Positions 47,229 to 58,827 of a stretch of DNA of 64,000 bases are shown piece by piece. A model generated the notes under the pieces. The model did not search any database, was not told where the DNA came from, and saw only the letters and a program-made list of their open reading frames with translations. Origin of the DNA: Madurella fahalii (taxonomy: Eukaryota; Ascomycota; Sordariomycetes; Sordariales); assembly GCA_029876055.1 (NCBI GenBank), contig CM056877.1, forward strand, positions 3,162,001-3,226,000. Reading direction: 5' to 3'. The position numbers were made by a program, and so were the translations under genes. Position 1 is the stretch's first letter. Each line of letters starts with the position of its first letter.

Positions 47229-48930
47229 ATACTCGGCTTATGCGTGGCTATTCTACCTACAGACTGTTTTCCGATTGGAATATGACTTCTTGGAGGGAGT
47301 GATTTCCAAGCTCGGGAACTCGGGATGTAGTGATTGCCACCACGATATCGAAGCAAAATCGAGCTGTCTGGAAGGATACGGATTTCAACCACGTCCTGAG
47401 ACGCAAGACCTAGAGCAATGTGGCGCCCTTTACCGACATTGGCATCTACCTGGCTGAGAGGAGTTCAGTGTGTCGTTGCAACTGCGCCGAAGTCGAGATC
47501 AAAGTGGCTTGATAGCGTCTCGACGCCAACGATCACGCGCTACATGGCGCGTCAGTTGAGGATAGAATTGACTGAACCAACTGCAGTCTCCCGTAGGCGG
47601 CTCATCTTAATGGTCCACAGGGCGCGGTCCCTAAGCAACATGACTTCGCAGGCCGTGTTAAGAAGCTGGGCTCTGGTGGTGGGAAATCCAAAATTGGGCC
47701 CGTGAGGGGATGGAGAAACCGGCGAGTTACGGCCATCGCTTGACGCTCCCAGTAAAAGTCAGACGAATAGAGACTCATAGTTGCGAGCGCAAGAGCTTCC
47801 GCAAGTCTTAGACTCATACGTGTCGTCCAAGTACCCCCAGCAACAATCGCCAAGTCGCTAGTGACCTGAAGCTCGAGGTCAGTGCCCGACGGTCTCTTGT
47901 CGATTTCTATCTCGCTGTCGCCTCCTTCAGTGCCTTCTTGGTGTGGGAATGTTTGTGCGTCTCGACGAACGGCGGGGTCTTCCACGCAGGCCTTAGGGTT
48001 TACAGGATCTACTGTACTACCGCCGGCATCGACTAAGGAATATTGGACTTGGGGTAACAGGTATGGGAAGTAGTACCAGTTGAACGAGGATAGGAGTTTG
48101 ATTTGGGAAGATGGGGACTAGTGATGCCGTTGTGGACTCTTCATAGGTTGGGGTAAAGGGAGATGACAATGTATAGTAAAAGTCTAGGTAGGTTTCCATT
48201 CACAATTCTATTTGCTCTTACAGAGCGCGCCATATTAATACTAGCTCTATATGATCTTCCTCGATAAAGCAACTGTAGAGGGGCGCTTGGGAGGTGCACC
48301 CAAAGCGATTCTTCGAGCCGTAGCAGCTGAAATATTTTTCTTAGACGGAACTCAACGGTGAGAATATCTCTCGCGGACGAATATACGACCTGGCACAAAT
48401 GCCTAGCGAATCACGCTGGGTTGCGAATATCCAGAATGCCCCCGATCTGACCTAATTAGTGAAACATTGTCGAACGGCGGCTGCGCTAACGGACGCTAGT
48501 ATGGAAGGGTTAGGTAAGGTTAGTAGCGATCGCTGTGCACAACAAGCACATGATGATGATGATGAGCGCCCAGTGAGGAGAAGATTGGCAAAAAAGGCCG
48601 TTTGGATTTCGAGCTTAGCTCGTTGCGCCGAGGATGGCGTCACGTCTGATTGCGATTTTCGCGGCTTTGGATCAGAAAAAAATCAGTGGTTTTCTGTTAC
48701 CCTTTTGGGCCTGTCTTTGGTGCTAATTATAGCTGCACGGGGTAATTGCATCCATCTCAACCTGAGATGAAGCGTGACAGGATATTGCCGTCAAGATCAA
48801 GGAAAGTTATCCCTCATATATTGACCCCGTCCCACTCGGGTCCCACCTCGCGCGCGGGCGACTGGAACCTCAGCCATCCAGCATTGGCGCTTCCCTCGGA
48901 GGTCATTTTACAGGGTACAGAATCACGACC
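47229..48930. other. Intergenic with an unrecognised minus-strand frame
   Basis: A minus frame at 47985-47602 (RMSLRLAEALALATMSLYSSD and so on) and fragments at 47390-47190 (VEIRILPDSSILLRYRGG) look protein-like. They could be an eroded gene, but no family is certain. The region 48100-48930 shows nothing apart from the promoter side of the next gene. Confidence 0.4.
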
Positions 48931-50121
48931 ATGTCGACAGTTTCCGGCCCCGCCGCGGAGACCCAGTCGAAGCGCGCGGCAATCATCGCCATCTCCGTGG
49001 CCTTCCCCACATTATCGTCGCTGGTGGTGTCGCTACGGTTGTATACGAGACTTCGCATCCTCGGGGTGACTGGGTCAGACGATTGGGTGATTGTTGCCGC
49101 ACTCGTACGGACGTTGCGCATCTCTGTCATAACGCACTCTTCCAGCTAACGGTTATTCCAGCTTCTCGCCATCGGGGCTTCGATCGAGATTATTTTGGGC
49201 AAGTACACCCAGCCACGTCCAGCCTCGATATTAGCATTAATGGCGGATTCGCAGAGGCGAATTGGGGCTTGGGTCTTCATCTGCAGGCTGTGTCCCCGGA
49301 TATGTTAGCGGAGCAGATGAAGGCATGCCCCTCTCTTCCCTTCCTGCCTGGTACGCCATGCCTCCAGCGTTGCTAATACTTCCCCAGGAGCTCTACGCGT
49401 CTATTATTACTTACAATCTCGCGAATAACGTGGTCAAGATGTCCTTCCTCCTCCAGTACCGTCGCATTTTCGGCATGAGCAGCTTCGTCGCTGACTCCAT
49501 ATGCCACTGGCTCTTCATCTTTGTCGCGGTCTGGGCTGTCGTGCAGGCCATCCTGCTGGGCATTTCCTGCTTCCCGGCCGCTGCCATTATGTCAGCGATG
49601 GCGGACAAATGTCTCGACACCATGCCCGTGTGGTACTTTTCATCAGTTCTTCACGTCGTTACCGATTTTCTTATCTTCCTCATCCCACTGCCGTGCGTGT
49701 ACCGCATGAGCCTGCCGAAAAATCAAAAAGCTTTTGTCTGTTCCATCTTCTGTCTAGGATTCTTGTGAGTGCCATTTCACTATCTCCACTAGCCTCGTTG
49801 TCACGTCCCGGCATGTCTCACACCTTGATACGGTGCAGTGTCTGTATAATCTCTATCATCCGCTTGTGTTACCTTCGTATTGTGTTCACAACCGAAGATG
49901 CACCGTGGGACAATACCGAGCTTACACTCTGGTCCGTCGTCGAGCTTAACTGCGGCATCCTATGCGCCTCTCTACAGACGCTGCGGCCACTCTTGTCTAA
50001 ATGCTTACCGGGCATAACCTCTGGTAGTAACAATAACTGCCGTGTGTTATATCACGATGGCGGTGACACAGCCCTTATTAACTATTCGCCCCCAACATTT
50101 TCCAGACGGGGACATCTATAG
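48931..50121 (+). CDS. Fungal rhodopsin-domain integral membrane protein, 312 residues
   Basis: Five exons: 48931-49104, 49162-49198, 49255-49322, 49388-49764 and 49839-50121. The product shows seven hydrophobic segments in the usual order. TM1 includes ISVAFPTLSSLVVSLRLYTR and leads into the short loop GSDDWVIVAA, the family's DDW motif at TM2. TM3 includes YNLANNVVKMSFLLQYRRIF, and TM5 carries VTDFLIFLIPLPCVYRM; TM7 is followed by TLRPLLSK. These match the fungal plasma-membrane family (PF20684 type, SAT20/PTH11-related) whose roles are mostly unknown. The long CFEM-type N-terminus is absent. Introns 2 and 3 begin with GC rather than GT (GCAAGT at 49199 and GCATGC at 49323); without them the frame closes and the conserved TM2-TM3 loop is lost. 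The gene otherwise looks intact. Confidence 0.85.
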
Positions 50122-50416
50122 TGGCCTGGTTATATGAGGCGGAATTTAGACACTCACGATTGCTGTTATTATGCGTGGCTAAGCTGCGGTGATATGCGGC
50201 TGATTGGATCTGAGCGCTTAAAGTAGTTGGCTGGACTGTGGAAGAGCGACTTTGTAATGGAACTACCCTAGTTCCTAAGCTATTGTTCTCGCCTCTCCGT
50301 GCTGCTATATGGGGAAACCGCCACCAAACCGGAGCCTTTTGGACTATGCGACTATCAAGCAGGGGCAATCTGAGGTCATGGACTGCGTTGACATTGACGC
50401 TTACCGGGACCGAACT

Positions 50417-51091
50417 CTATGATGATGCCACGGAGGGGGCTTCCGACATGATACTTTCTAAATCACTCGTGGCTGAGTCGTCCGCACCCTGACCTAGATC
50501 GGTGCATGGGATGTCAATGGCATAGTCCTTGAAAGGGGGTATACTCTTTACATCACCAGAATGGACAGAGCTGAATTCAGAGTCGATTATCTCGTCGATA
50601 TCCATGGCGGTATGATCGTAATACGGAAGCTCTCTGACGAGCCCACACCGATGATAAGCTCCCCGTTGTCGCTCGAGAGAGACTCCGTGATTTTGGGTAC
50701 GGGTAGGGGTCTTCAACCCGCAGACCGTGGGGTCGCCAATTCGTCGGCGGAAGGGACGGGCGCTGGGTCCTACTCCCTCCACAGGGAAAAGAACTTCGAA
50801 GTCCTCCTCATTGCTTGAGACTGTCGAACGTGTTCTGGGTTTTGTTGACTCCACCATCCTCTTGCGTCTCTTCATCGCTCATTGCCTGATCAGGAACTCC
50901 CGGTGCTCGACCTCATCCATATCGGTACTTGATGTGTCGCTGCAACTGAGATTTCCGAGGCTGATGAGAAGTTTTTCACCAACCCCCTGGGGACCCCGGG
51001 TCTCCGACCAGCTAGTTCTATCCGATTCGGAACCCCTCAGCTGCACATGGGCCGTCGTCGCCATCAGCGGAACCACTAAGTTCTTCAACAA
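50417..51091 (-). CDS. Hypothetical protein, acidic C-terminus
   Basis: Two overlapping minus-strand frames, 51061-50879 (MATTAHVQLRGS...) and 50875-50417, may be one gene with an unseen small intron or a frame break near 50880. The second ends in an acidic, Ser-rich tail (DLESIMSEAPSVASS). No domain is recognised. Confidence 0.3.
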
Positions 51092-51986
51092 TAGGAAGTG
51101 GTTGTGATATGCTTAGGTAGGCTAGGACTGTACCAGTCCGGGCGTTCGACGCTGACGTTGCCGGATCGTCCTGGTCCGGCCGTTAATGTTCAGTGGCCGA
51201 CCACGAGGGACTGGCGATCGCCCCTGGACAGATATTGGCCCATAATCCCAGGCTGGTGTAGGCTGAGCACCTGTCAACCCCTCTCTCAGGTGGTGCGGTG
51301 CAATATTGTCTCTCACTCCAACTTCGTCCATGACTGCGGCCGAGGTTGCCGCTCCCCTGGGACTTCGACATCCTGCTCATGTTTCGTGAGTGCATGTTTA
51401 CGATCTAGCCTACGGAGAGCTCTGGGAAATGCTTGGGCTTATGCGCCTTAGAGTTTGCCCCGCTTCGTGCTAGGTAGCCGCCGGGTCGCGCCAGGCATCC
51501 ATCATAGTTGCGACGATAGAGGGCCACTGCATTATATTAACCGAAAGGACTTGTCCCTTTCTTTTCCGTCGGCATACAATCAGGGTCAAAAGAGTTAGAG
51601 TCACGTTTCCCACCCACTCAAACGCGGTCGCGTCCCATAATGCGCCTCCTAATCCTACCCTTCTACTTTGAAATAACCACAATTTTGTGAATTTTGGGCT
51701 AACATACGCACCTTCGGTGTAGATTTGAGCCCCAACATCAGGGCCATCAGGGGCGTTCATCCTTAGATAGGACAATTAACTCCATCACCACATATAGCCT
51801 CTCGAGATATGTTCTTTAAGCCACCTTTGACGTGAGCCTGTCTAAAAAGCTGTGTTGCTACTAGACAAACAAATGTCCCACCCTGTTGAGCTTAAGTCTT
51901 CCATCTTACAGCCCGGGTCGTTGACGGGGCAAAAAAGACCTCGCAGCATGCGCTCGGCAAACCCAAGCAGGAAGCTTATTGACGTA
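51092..51986. other. Intergenic
   Basis: No gene seen. This is the 3' flank of the MFS gene, which ends at 51987 on the minus strand. Confidence 0.5.
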
Positions 51987-54494
51987 TTATCTCGCCTTTC
52001 CCTCGTCCTTCGCTGAGTAACCTTCAAAATTCGCCATGTTGGCAGCACCGACTTTGCGAAGTCCCGGACCGTAGTTGTACATCTGACCCCTAGTGTCAAT
52101 CACATCATTCGTCGGTAGCGTGACACCATGCAGACAACCGAATGGGTAACTCACAAGTGGGATGAACGGTAAACCGACACCAAGGATGAGAAAGGCAAGC
52201 AACCCGACGCCCCAGTCCACGCCAAGGGCCACGAAGAGCTTGTTCCCAAAGAGAGGGAAGGCACCAGCGAATAGACATCGGAGAACGGAGACTTGCCGAG
52301 TTAGCAATGATGGTGGCTCGGTTGGCCTGGAGAAGGGGTTCGATGCGGCGGTCTTACTGGATGCGAATGCTGAGGCAGGGAAGTTGAAGCTTAGAGAAGT
52401 CGGTAAGCAATACGCTTTTGAATATAGGCCATGCAGTTGCGACTCACCTTTCGATGGTGAACAGTTGGATTGCCATCTGCACCGTTGATTTAGCGATTTT
52501 TGACCAGACGCAGAGGAGGGAACCTGTCAGTTACCATAATACTCATGATTCCCACCGCAAAGATCGCAATACCAATCAACGGCTGAAGCTAGTGAGACTT
52601 TGCATAAATTCAATTAGGCTATTGCTGGAACGTACCACAATGAAGTGTGTTCTGAAGGCGGTGAAGCCGTAGATGAACAGCCCCCCAGCTCCAAGGACAA
52701 TGCCAGGAATGCAACTTAGGAGCCTGACATCAATGAGCATACGCGGGGTTCAGCGAAGTCTGCAACACGCACCTTGATTCTGGCTTGAAATCCCGGCCCT
52801 TCGGGGCATCCTTGTTGAAAATGACTTCCATAAGTTTCATTGTTCCAATCGTCCCGATGATCATACCCACGCCGATGGCGAGGAAATCCGTGCCTACTAT
52901 ACCCACCGAATGGCCATAGCCTAGGCCGAATATATCGGCATACTGTCGCTCGGTTAGATTGAACGGAACTATTCAGCGGAGTTATCAAATGGGTGCTCAC
53001 CGTTACCAATACGAGATAGGCAATACCGAAGCACACCGAATAGAAGAGAGACGCGAGAAATAGAGCAGGATCGATAACCAGATATACAACTATATGATGA
53101 TCAGCCGTACAAAAAAGGCATCTGGACAAGACGAATAGTATAATTACCTGGTCGAGCGAACTGGACAAGAGCCGAACGAACGGCGCTCTTCGTACGAGGT
53201 ATGAGATCCAGGACGGAATAAAGATCAGCACGATGGCCAATTGCCCGGGCACGGCGGACCTTGGCTCCCAGAATCGAAGGCCCGTATGACTCGTCAAGCC
53301 ATAGCAAACCCAAGAGACCAAGAAAACCGGCAGCAAGAGCCTATCAGAAGAGGCAGCAGGGTCTATTAGTACGAGGACAACGATGGAAATGAACAGTACC
53401 GTACCGGAACCCACATAGTCCACCTCCAGGATGTACGCGCAGACATCCAGCCGCCGCAGACTGGGCCGATGATAGGGCCTAGAATCCTGAGAGCCATGTT
53501 AGTCAGCTCCTTCTCGGATGCAGCATATTAGCAATAGTCTGCGGCTCACGGCCCAAGCATGATCAATCCCGATGCCTTCGGCCGCGCCTCCAGGTCCCAG
53601 AGGTCCATAGCGACCCCCCCGACCACGGCAAGCCCGGATGAACCGCCAACGCCAGCGAGAAAGCGGCACACCGACAATTGCGCCGGCTGAGCATCGGGTG
53701 CAGGCATAGAGTTAGCAGTCGAAACATGCATAGCAAGGGAAGCGAAGACAGCGTCCGCAGCCGGCATACCGTTTGGGCAAAGCCGCCCCCGATAGAGAAT
53801 GCGACGAAAATAACGTTGCCAAGGTGAAGAACGATGCATCTACCGTAACGTTCACTCAGCGGCGCGAGGAAGAGGGGTCCCACAGCGTAGGCGAACAGAA
53901 ATATGGAAACTTGCAGTGCTCCCAGAGCGCTGTCGGTGATGCCTAGATCGGCCATGACGAGGTGGATCGACGGAGCGAAGATAGTACCTGTTGCGTATTC
54001 CGGTTATCTTTGAGCCCGGACTTCGTGGAAAACGGGTAACGTATAGGTGCAAGGGAACATGAGGCACTGACTTGCGAACGGCGAGAGAAAGCAAAACGCA
54101 GCCACAATGGACGTGGTTCTAATCTTCTTACTGAGTGGCCATGACTTTTGGTTCAGGGTTGTGCTTGTCAGCTATCCATCTGAATCTACAAGCAGATTGT
54201 ATTTCTGGAGAGAGCGGTGGGGCTTACTCGAGGATGCTCGCCAGCCTTATGGTCCAGGATGACCAAGTCTGCAGGGCGCCCAGTGTTAGCTAAGGCTGTG
54301 TACATACCATGGATGTAACACTCTAGGTTGGAGAGATGAGACATGCTTGGATCATGGTCTTTGAGCTCACTACCTCCGATGAACACTTTATCAGGCTGCT
54401 GAGCTTGATCTGCCACTAGCTCTGCGTACTTGGAGGCCACAATTTGTCGAAGAGCTGGTCCTTGGATTTGTTCGGGAGCTGGAGGGTGGTCCAT
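51987..54494 (-). CDS. MFS exporter of the DHA1 type, 13 exons, 583 residues
   Basis: Exons: 54494-54228, 54171-54072, 53987-53770, 53686-53550, 53486-53405, 53340-53148, 53089-53001, 52942-52773, 52723-52636, 52582-52535, 52476-52448, 52389-52155 and 52082-51987. All are in frame with GT-AG borders of 53-84 bases. The N-terminus is cytosolic (about 100 residues) with WPLSKK before TM1. The loop motif A reads APLSERYGR, and motif C reads GPIIGPVCGGW followed by TSWRW, both marks of drug:H+ antiporters with 12 TM helices. LWLDESYGPSILGAK starts the central loop, and YNYGPGLRK is the usual end. The protein should sit in the plasma membrane and export a small molecule; the substrate is unknown. 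It is divergent from a zinc-cluster regulator 640 bases away. The splice choice at exon 1/2 and in exons 10-12 is the least certain. Confidence 0.85.
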
Positions 54495-55137
54495 TGTTGC
54501 GGCCACTTTAGCACGGCCGACAGCGATGGTTGGAAGGCACACGGGGTTCAAAGTTATCGGAGGGCTGAGAACAGATGACAGGTAGGGAATATGGGAGTGA
54601 AGACAAGTAATAGGAGGTGATTCACGAAGTTCCGGCAGGACGAAGGGGAAAGACATCTTTTAAATCTCTGCCTCATCCGAATCCACGAGGGTCGGCCTGC
54701 AGGCAGGGAAGCCACAGGTTTGCGGAAATTGTCTGGTCTGATATCCAAGGACTGGCGGAGTGACGGGGGTTAAAGCTTGCCGAGTCATCTGTCGGCCAAT
54801 TACGGTTTTGCATTCCGGGAGGGCCGTGACCGGTCGCTGCGGTGGCGCGGGGGATGCTCGGCGTTTGCCGGCCATAAGGGTCGGCCGCTCGCCATGCGGT
54901 GGCACAAATATCGGGTGCCGGCCCACTTCCTCACATTCAGGTCCGCCCTCGTCGCCGCTTATTACCGTCTTCCGCTTATGAAACAATTATCGAGAGAGCC
55001 TTGACTTCTTTGCACGCTGTACGTACCAATATCAGCTCAGCGAGGCGCTGATCGCAATCGGGGCAAACGGCGCGCTGCTTATCCGGCGTGCTACTAGCGA
55101 CAGTCTGACCGTTCCGTCCGCGCATGGAGTGTAAGGC
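54495..55137. promoter_or_regulatory. Shared divergent promoter region of the MFS and zinc-cluster genes
   Basis: 643 bases separate the two start codons, so both promoters must lie here. A CCAAT word occurs at 54796-54800 inside tcggccaattacgg, where two CGG triplets flank it in direct orientation. CGG triplets are the usual half-site for Zn2Cys6 proteins, but they are frequent in GC-rich DNA and no site is proven. Confidence 0.45.
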
Positions 55138-57194
55138 ATGGCTCGTGCCCGGCATGTCAATACTTGCGACCAATGCCGTCGACACAAGCGTCGTTGCGAC
55201 AGAGTGAGGCCGGTCTGCGGCCGGTGTCGCCAAACCGGTGCGACGTGCTCCTTCGGCTTTGAGCACACCCCATCTCCCAACACCATTCCCGCCACGGCCA
55301 GTCCAGGATCGGGCCATCAAGGTTCCTCAGACCCAGGAACTACTGGTACTCCGCCTGCGCTATCCACTCTGATTCGCGACAGCCAAACCCAACCATCCAC
55401 GCCAGCTTCAGTCGTTCCAGCCGAAACTCATCTTCTGGCTATTCGGAAGAAGCGGAATCGAGCTTGCCTTTCCTGCGTCCGCTGCCACCGAAACAAAGTC
55501 AAGTGTGACAAGAGCTTTCCTTGCTCTCGATGCAAGGCAACCGGTTTTGCGGACCACTGTTCGTACACGCACCGCTGCCCAGAAGATCCACAGCCACGAA
55601 GTGCCTCCGAGTTGGTGTCCTTTGTCTCTTCGGGGGAAATTCCGGCTATCGCGGTGGCGAAGTGGCGTTCTCGGCATCGCGGCTCCAGCCACTGGAAGAC
55701 GCTTCTGGGGATGGTGGGTTCACTTTTGAGCTTCTTGCCGCCTAGTTCGAGCGCTGACCGTGTCTCTCGGAATAACAGATGGGCCCACTTGGACTGCTCG
55801 ACTCCCCTCCATTTGTCCTCGCGATCCGCGAACTCTCCGAAAGTAGCTGCGAGAGCTTCCAGCCAGGGCTGCCGGGGAATTTCCCATTCGGCAGTTTCGT
55901 GACAGCCAAATTCGCCGCTCAAGATACTGCTGTCATGCTGCTAATCCGAAGGACACAACAAGCGGCACCAGGATATCTCAGCCACTACCGTGACTCAGTT
56001 GGATCTCTCCATCCGGTGCTTGATACCGAGGAGTTGTCCCGTGAGGCAACCCAGCAGCTTGGACCGGGCGCGGCAAATCCTGACCCGTCATGGCTTGCTC
56101 AATACCTCATGGTACTAGGACTTGGATGTTCTGTGAGCCAACAGGACGCAGCCACGGCCTTGGATCTTTATGCTGCGGCTGAAGCTTGCCTAGCGAAGAC
56201 TCCCTATACCTTTCGACCTAACTTGTGCAACCTCCGAACGCTCTGCTTGATGGCGGCTGCAAAGCAATTGACCAACTCAACCTGCTGGGCAATCGACTCG
56301 AGTTGGTCCTTAGTTGGACTAATCGTCCGGCTTGCTATAGTAGCGGGCTTGCACCTAAACCGCCCGACAGCAGATGAAGCTGGTACGCTCGGAGACAGGC
56401 GAGCCCGCTGCGGGTTATGGACCACGATTCTGTTTATGAATATCGAAATGGCCGCAATCACTGGAATGCCATCTCTGCTTCGACTCGACGAAATTGAGTT
56501 TACTAGGGACGAAGACTATCCGCCGCCACCGTTCTCACCCGAGGACGAGCCCCAGCGGGAGCAGGGCCTCTTATACGAGAGCTTTCCAACGATTCTGGAC
56601 GTCATTTCTCGGGTGAATACCAACCCAGAGGGTATCTCGTATAAACAAGTTGTCAATTACGACCGAGATATCCGCCACTTTATGTCCCAGGTTACCTTGT
56701 CATCCGCCGGCCTACGGCATATCATGCTCGATATCTTCTTCCGCCGCGCTTTAATCGCGCTCCACCGTCAGTTCGCCCACCTCCCGGATGCTCCGGCTCG
56801 ATTTCCCATCTCGTATTGGTCATCACTAGAATGTAGCCTTGCACTCCTCGTCCACCACCGGGAGCTTTCGGACGAACACCACGCTCCTCGCAAGCTAGAT
56901 CTAATCTCGGGGATGTTTATGGCCGACTTTTTCTCGGCGGGGCTGACGACCTGCATACATTTGCTTAGGGCCGATGCGCCGCTCGCTCCCCCCGAAACAC
57001 CATCGCTTGACGGCCAGATCCCGCCGCGGAAGACGATTCTAGACACGTTGCAATCGTGTGTCGAGATCTGGTCGACGCAGCAACATCGATCGGTGTGCCT
57101 TCGGACAGGGTATAGACTACTCAGGCTCGCAATGGACATGCTTCCCACGACATCAAGGTCGAATACTTCGTTAGCCACTGCCGCCCCTAGCTAG
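55138..57194 (+). CDS. Transcription factor with two Zn2Cys6 clusters, 663 residues
   Basis: Exons 55138-55713 and 55779-57194, joined at a GTGGGT donor and an AACAG acceptor in phase 0. The first cluster is C10-x2-C-x6-C-x6-C-x2-C-x6-C37 (CDQCRRHKRRC...). A Pro/Ser/Thr-rich linker of about 75 residues follows. The second is C113-x2-C-x6-C-x5-C-x2-C-x8-C141 (CVRCHRNKVKC...), with one extra Cys at 110. From about residue 190 the protein resembles the fungal-specific factor domain: SLHPVLDTEEL, then a long helical part with WSLVGLIVRLAIVAGLHLNR and RRARCGLWTTILFMNIEMA. Factors of this type act in the nucleus as activators, often of the neighbouring gene. Regulation of the divergent MFS exporter is likely but inferred. 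Two clusters in one protein are uncommon. Confidence 0.9.
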
Positions 57195-58827
57195 GAATTG
57201 GCTAAGGTTCCATATGGGGGCAGAACTCTAAGCTCTGAGTCATGCGATAGAAGAGGCTCCGGGAGGTCTGTGGCTTTTTTTTTTTTTCAACATTTCCGTG
57301 TCCTATTAAAGGGAGTGACGGTGGCGATATATGGCCTCTGCGGTTGATTATTACTAATGATTGGCTCTGTATAGCGCAACTTTGTCAAGCTGAGGCTGTA
57401 CATATATGGTATAAAGTTTGTTCAACTATTATCCCCCTATTAAGGTTGCTACTTTTGAGTTTTCAAATTTCCTCAATGCGTCTGATGCTGTTCTGATCCT
57501 TCTACGGAAGTAACTGGGTGAAATCACGTAGTAAGGCTTATGATAATATGACTTCGATGCTATGACCCCTTTGACCGCGTTGGGGGGAAGTCTTTTCCTA
57601 TACTAGAGAGACTATTTACCTAGATAAAGGTGCTTAATAGGGCTGTAGAAGGCGTGACTAGCTAGAAGACTACCTCTTATATGTGACGAGTCTGTCCAAC
57701 CCGATACCCTGAAACGGTTTGAAGATTCCAACGATTGGTAGTAGACTCGGACACCTGTCCGAGAATACTCAACGGCAAATGCACTCTCTGTATCACGCGA
57801 GAGTATCCGTCTTCGTTGGGTAGTTAGGGGGTCTTGAACTGGGCGGGCATTTATACCAAAGTTGGGTTATGTGCTAAAGTCTTCAAGAAGCGATCAACTC
57901 ATCGTGACATACAGTGACCCGAAATGCCATTAATAGAATGACCTTGATAGTAACCTTCTGTATCCAACCCAGCGTACCATACTGAGAGCTTGGCACTGCC
58001 CGAAAGACGTCGTAGATAGCCCTAACCCCAACACCCACACCCTGAGCCTTGCCAAGCGTCCAGATCAATATCACGGATTCCTCAGGCCGTAACAAGGCGG
58101 GCGGGTCTCCAGGGCGGAGCGGGTTTCCCAGAGGAATTCGTAGGTTCGATCTCCTAGGGGTGTGGGAGACTCTCTTTAGCGGAGCTTAGACCGGGCATGA
58201 TCCATATATCATACATAGGTGCGACGGAAGCCTGCTGTCTTTCCATCCAGCAAGAAATTCCAGAATACAATCTGTGAGCGCTCCATGCGTGATGTTGTGG
58301 TTGTGGAAACACCTTTATCCAGCCACTTCTTGCGGCCCACAAGTCGTGAGGACGGTGCAGCCTGTAGGATTGGAAACCAGTCTTTCCGGATCGAGCCTCC
58401 ATCCCGCTGGCCGCAACCGAAGTTAATTATATTAACAGCAGCGTCAGCTTCGATGTTGCCTTCTAGTAACGAGTCGTTGTACTGATCGGGCATAACGCCC
58501 GGGGTCATCTCCGGGTCTCGGATGCCTTGCTCCGAACAACAACTATCCAGTACAGGAGGTATTTGAGGACGACAGAAATTGGCTAAGGCTGGGCCTGTCT
58601 CTGGCATCATACGGGAAAAGACAACTACTAATGCTCTGAGGGTTTTTAGTAGAAGATAAGTATTCCAGACCTCGAGGTGATTCCTCTTTATTCATATCGG
58701 TGCGTACTGGAGTAGGTCTAGCTACTACTAGTATACTCGAAGATAAGTTATCCATAATGGTCGCTCAGTCAACCCTTCTCTCCGTCTTGCCTCTACCTTT
58801 CTCCTCGCATCTTGTACCCTCCTCCTA
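57195..58827. other. Intergenic, AT-rich
   Basis: No gene is supported. A T-run lies near 57276. A minus frame at 58610-58209 has no family signal. The 3' end of the next pseudogene is at 58828. Confidence 0.5.

Noticed and set aside
54150..54230. A frameshift at the N-terminus of the MFS protein (an alternative frame reads NPEPK before WPLSKK)
   Set aside because: The chosen GTAAGC/GATAG intron gives an intact frame through WPLSKK; the alternative may be an ancestral trace but is not needed.
58209..58610. Minus-strand frame of 133 codons
   Set aside because: No family signal, and it lies in AT-rich intergenic DNA.
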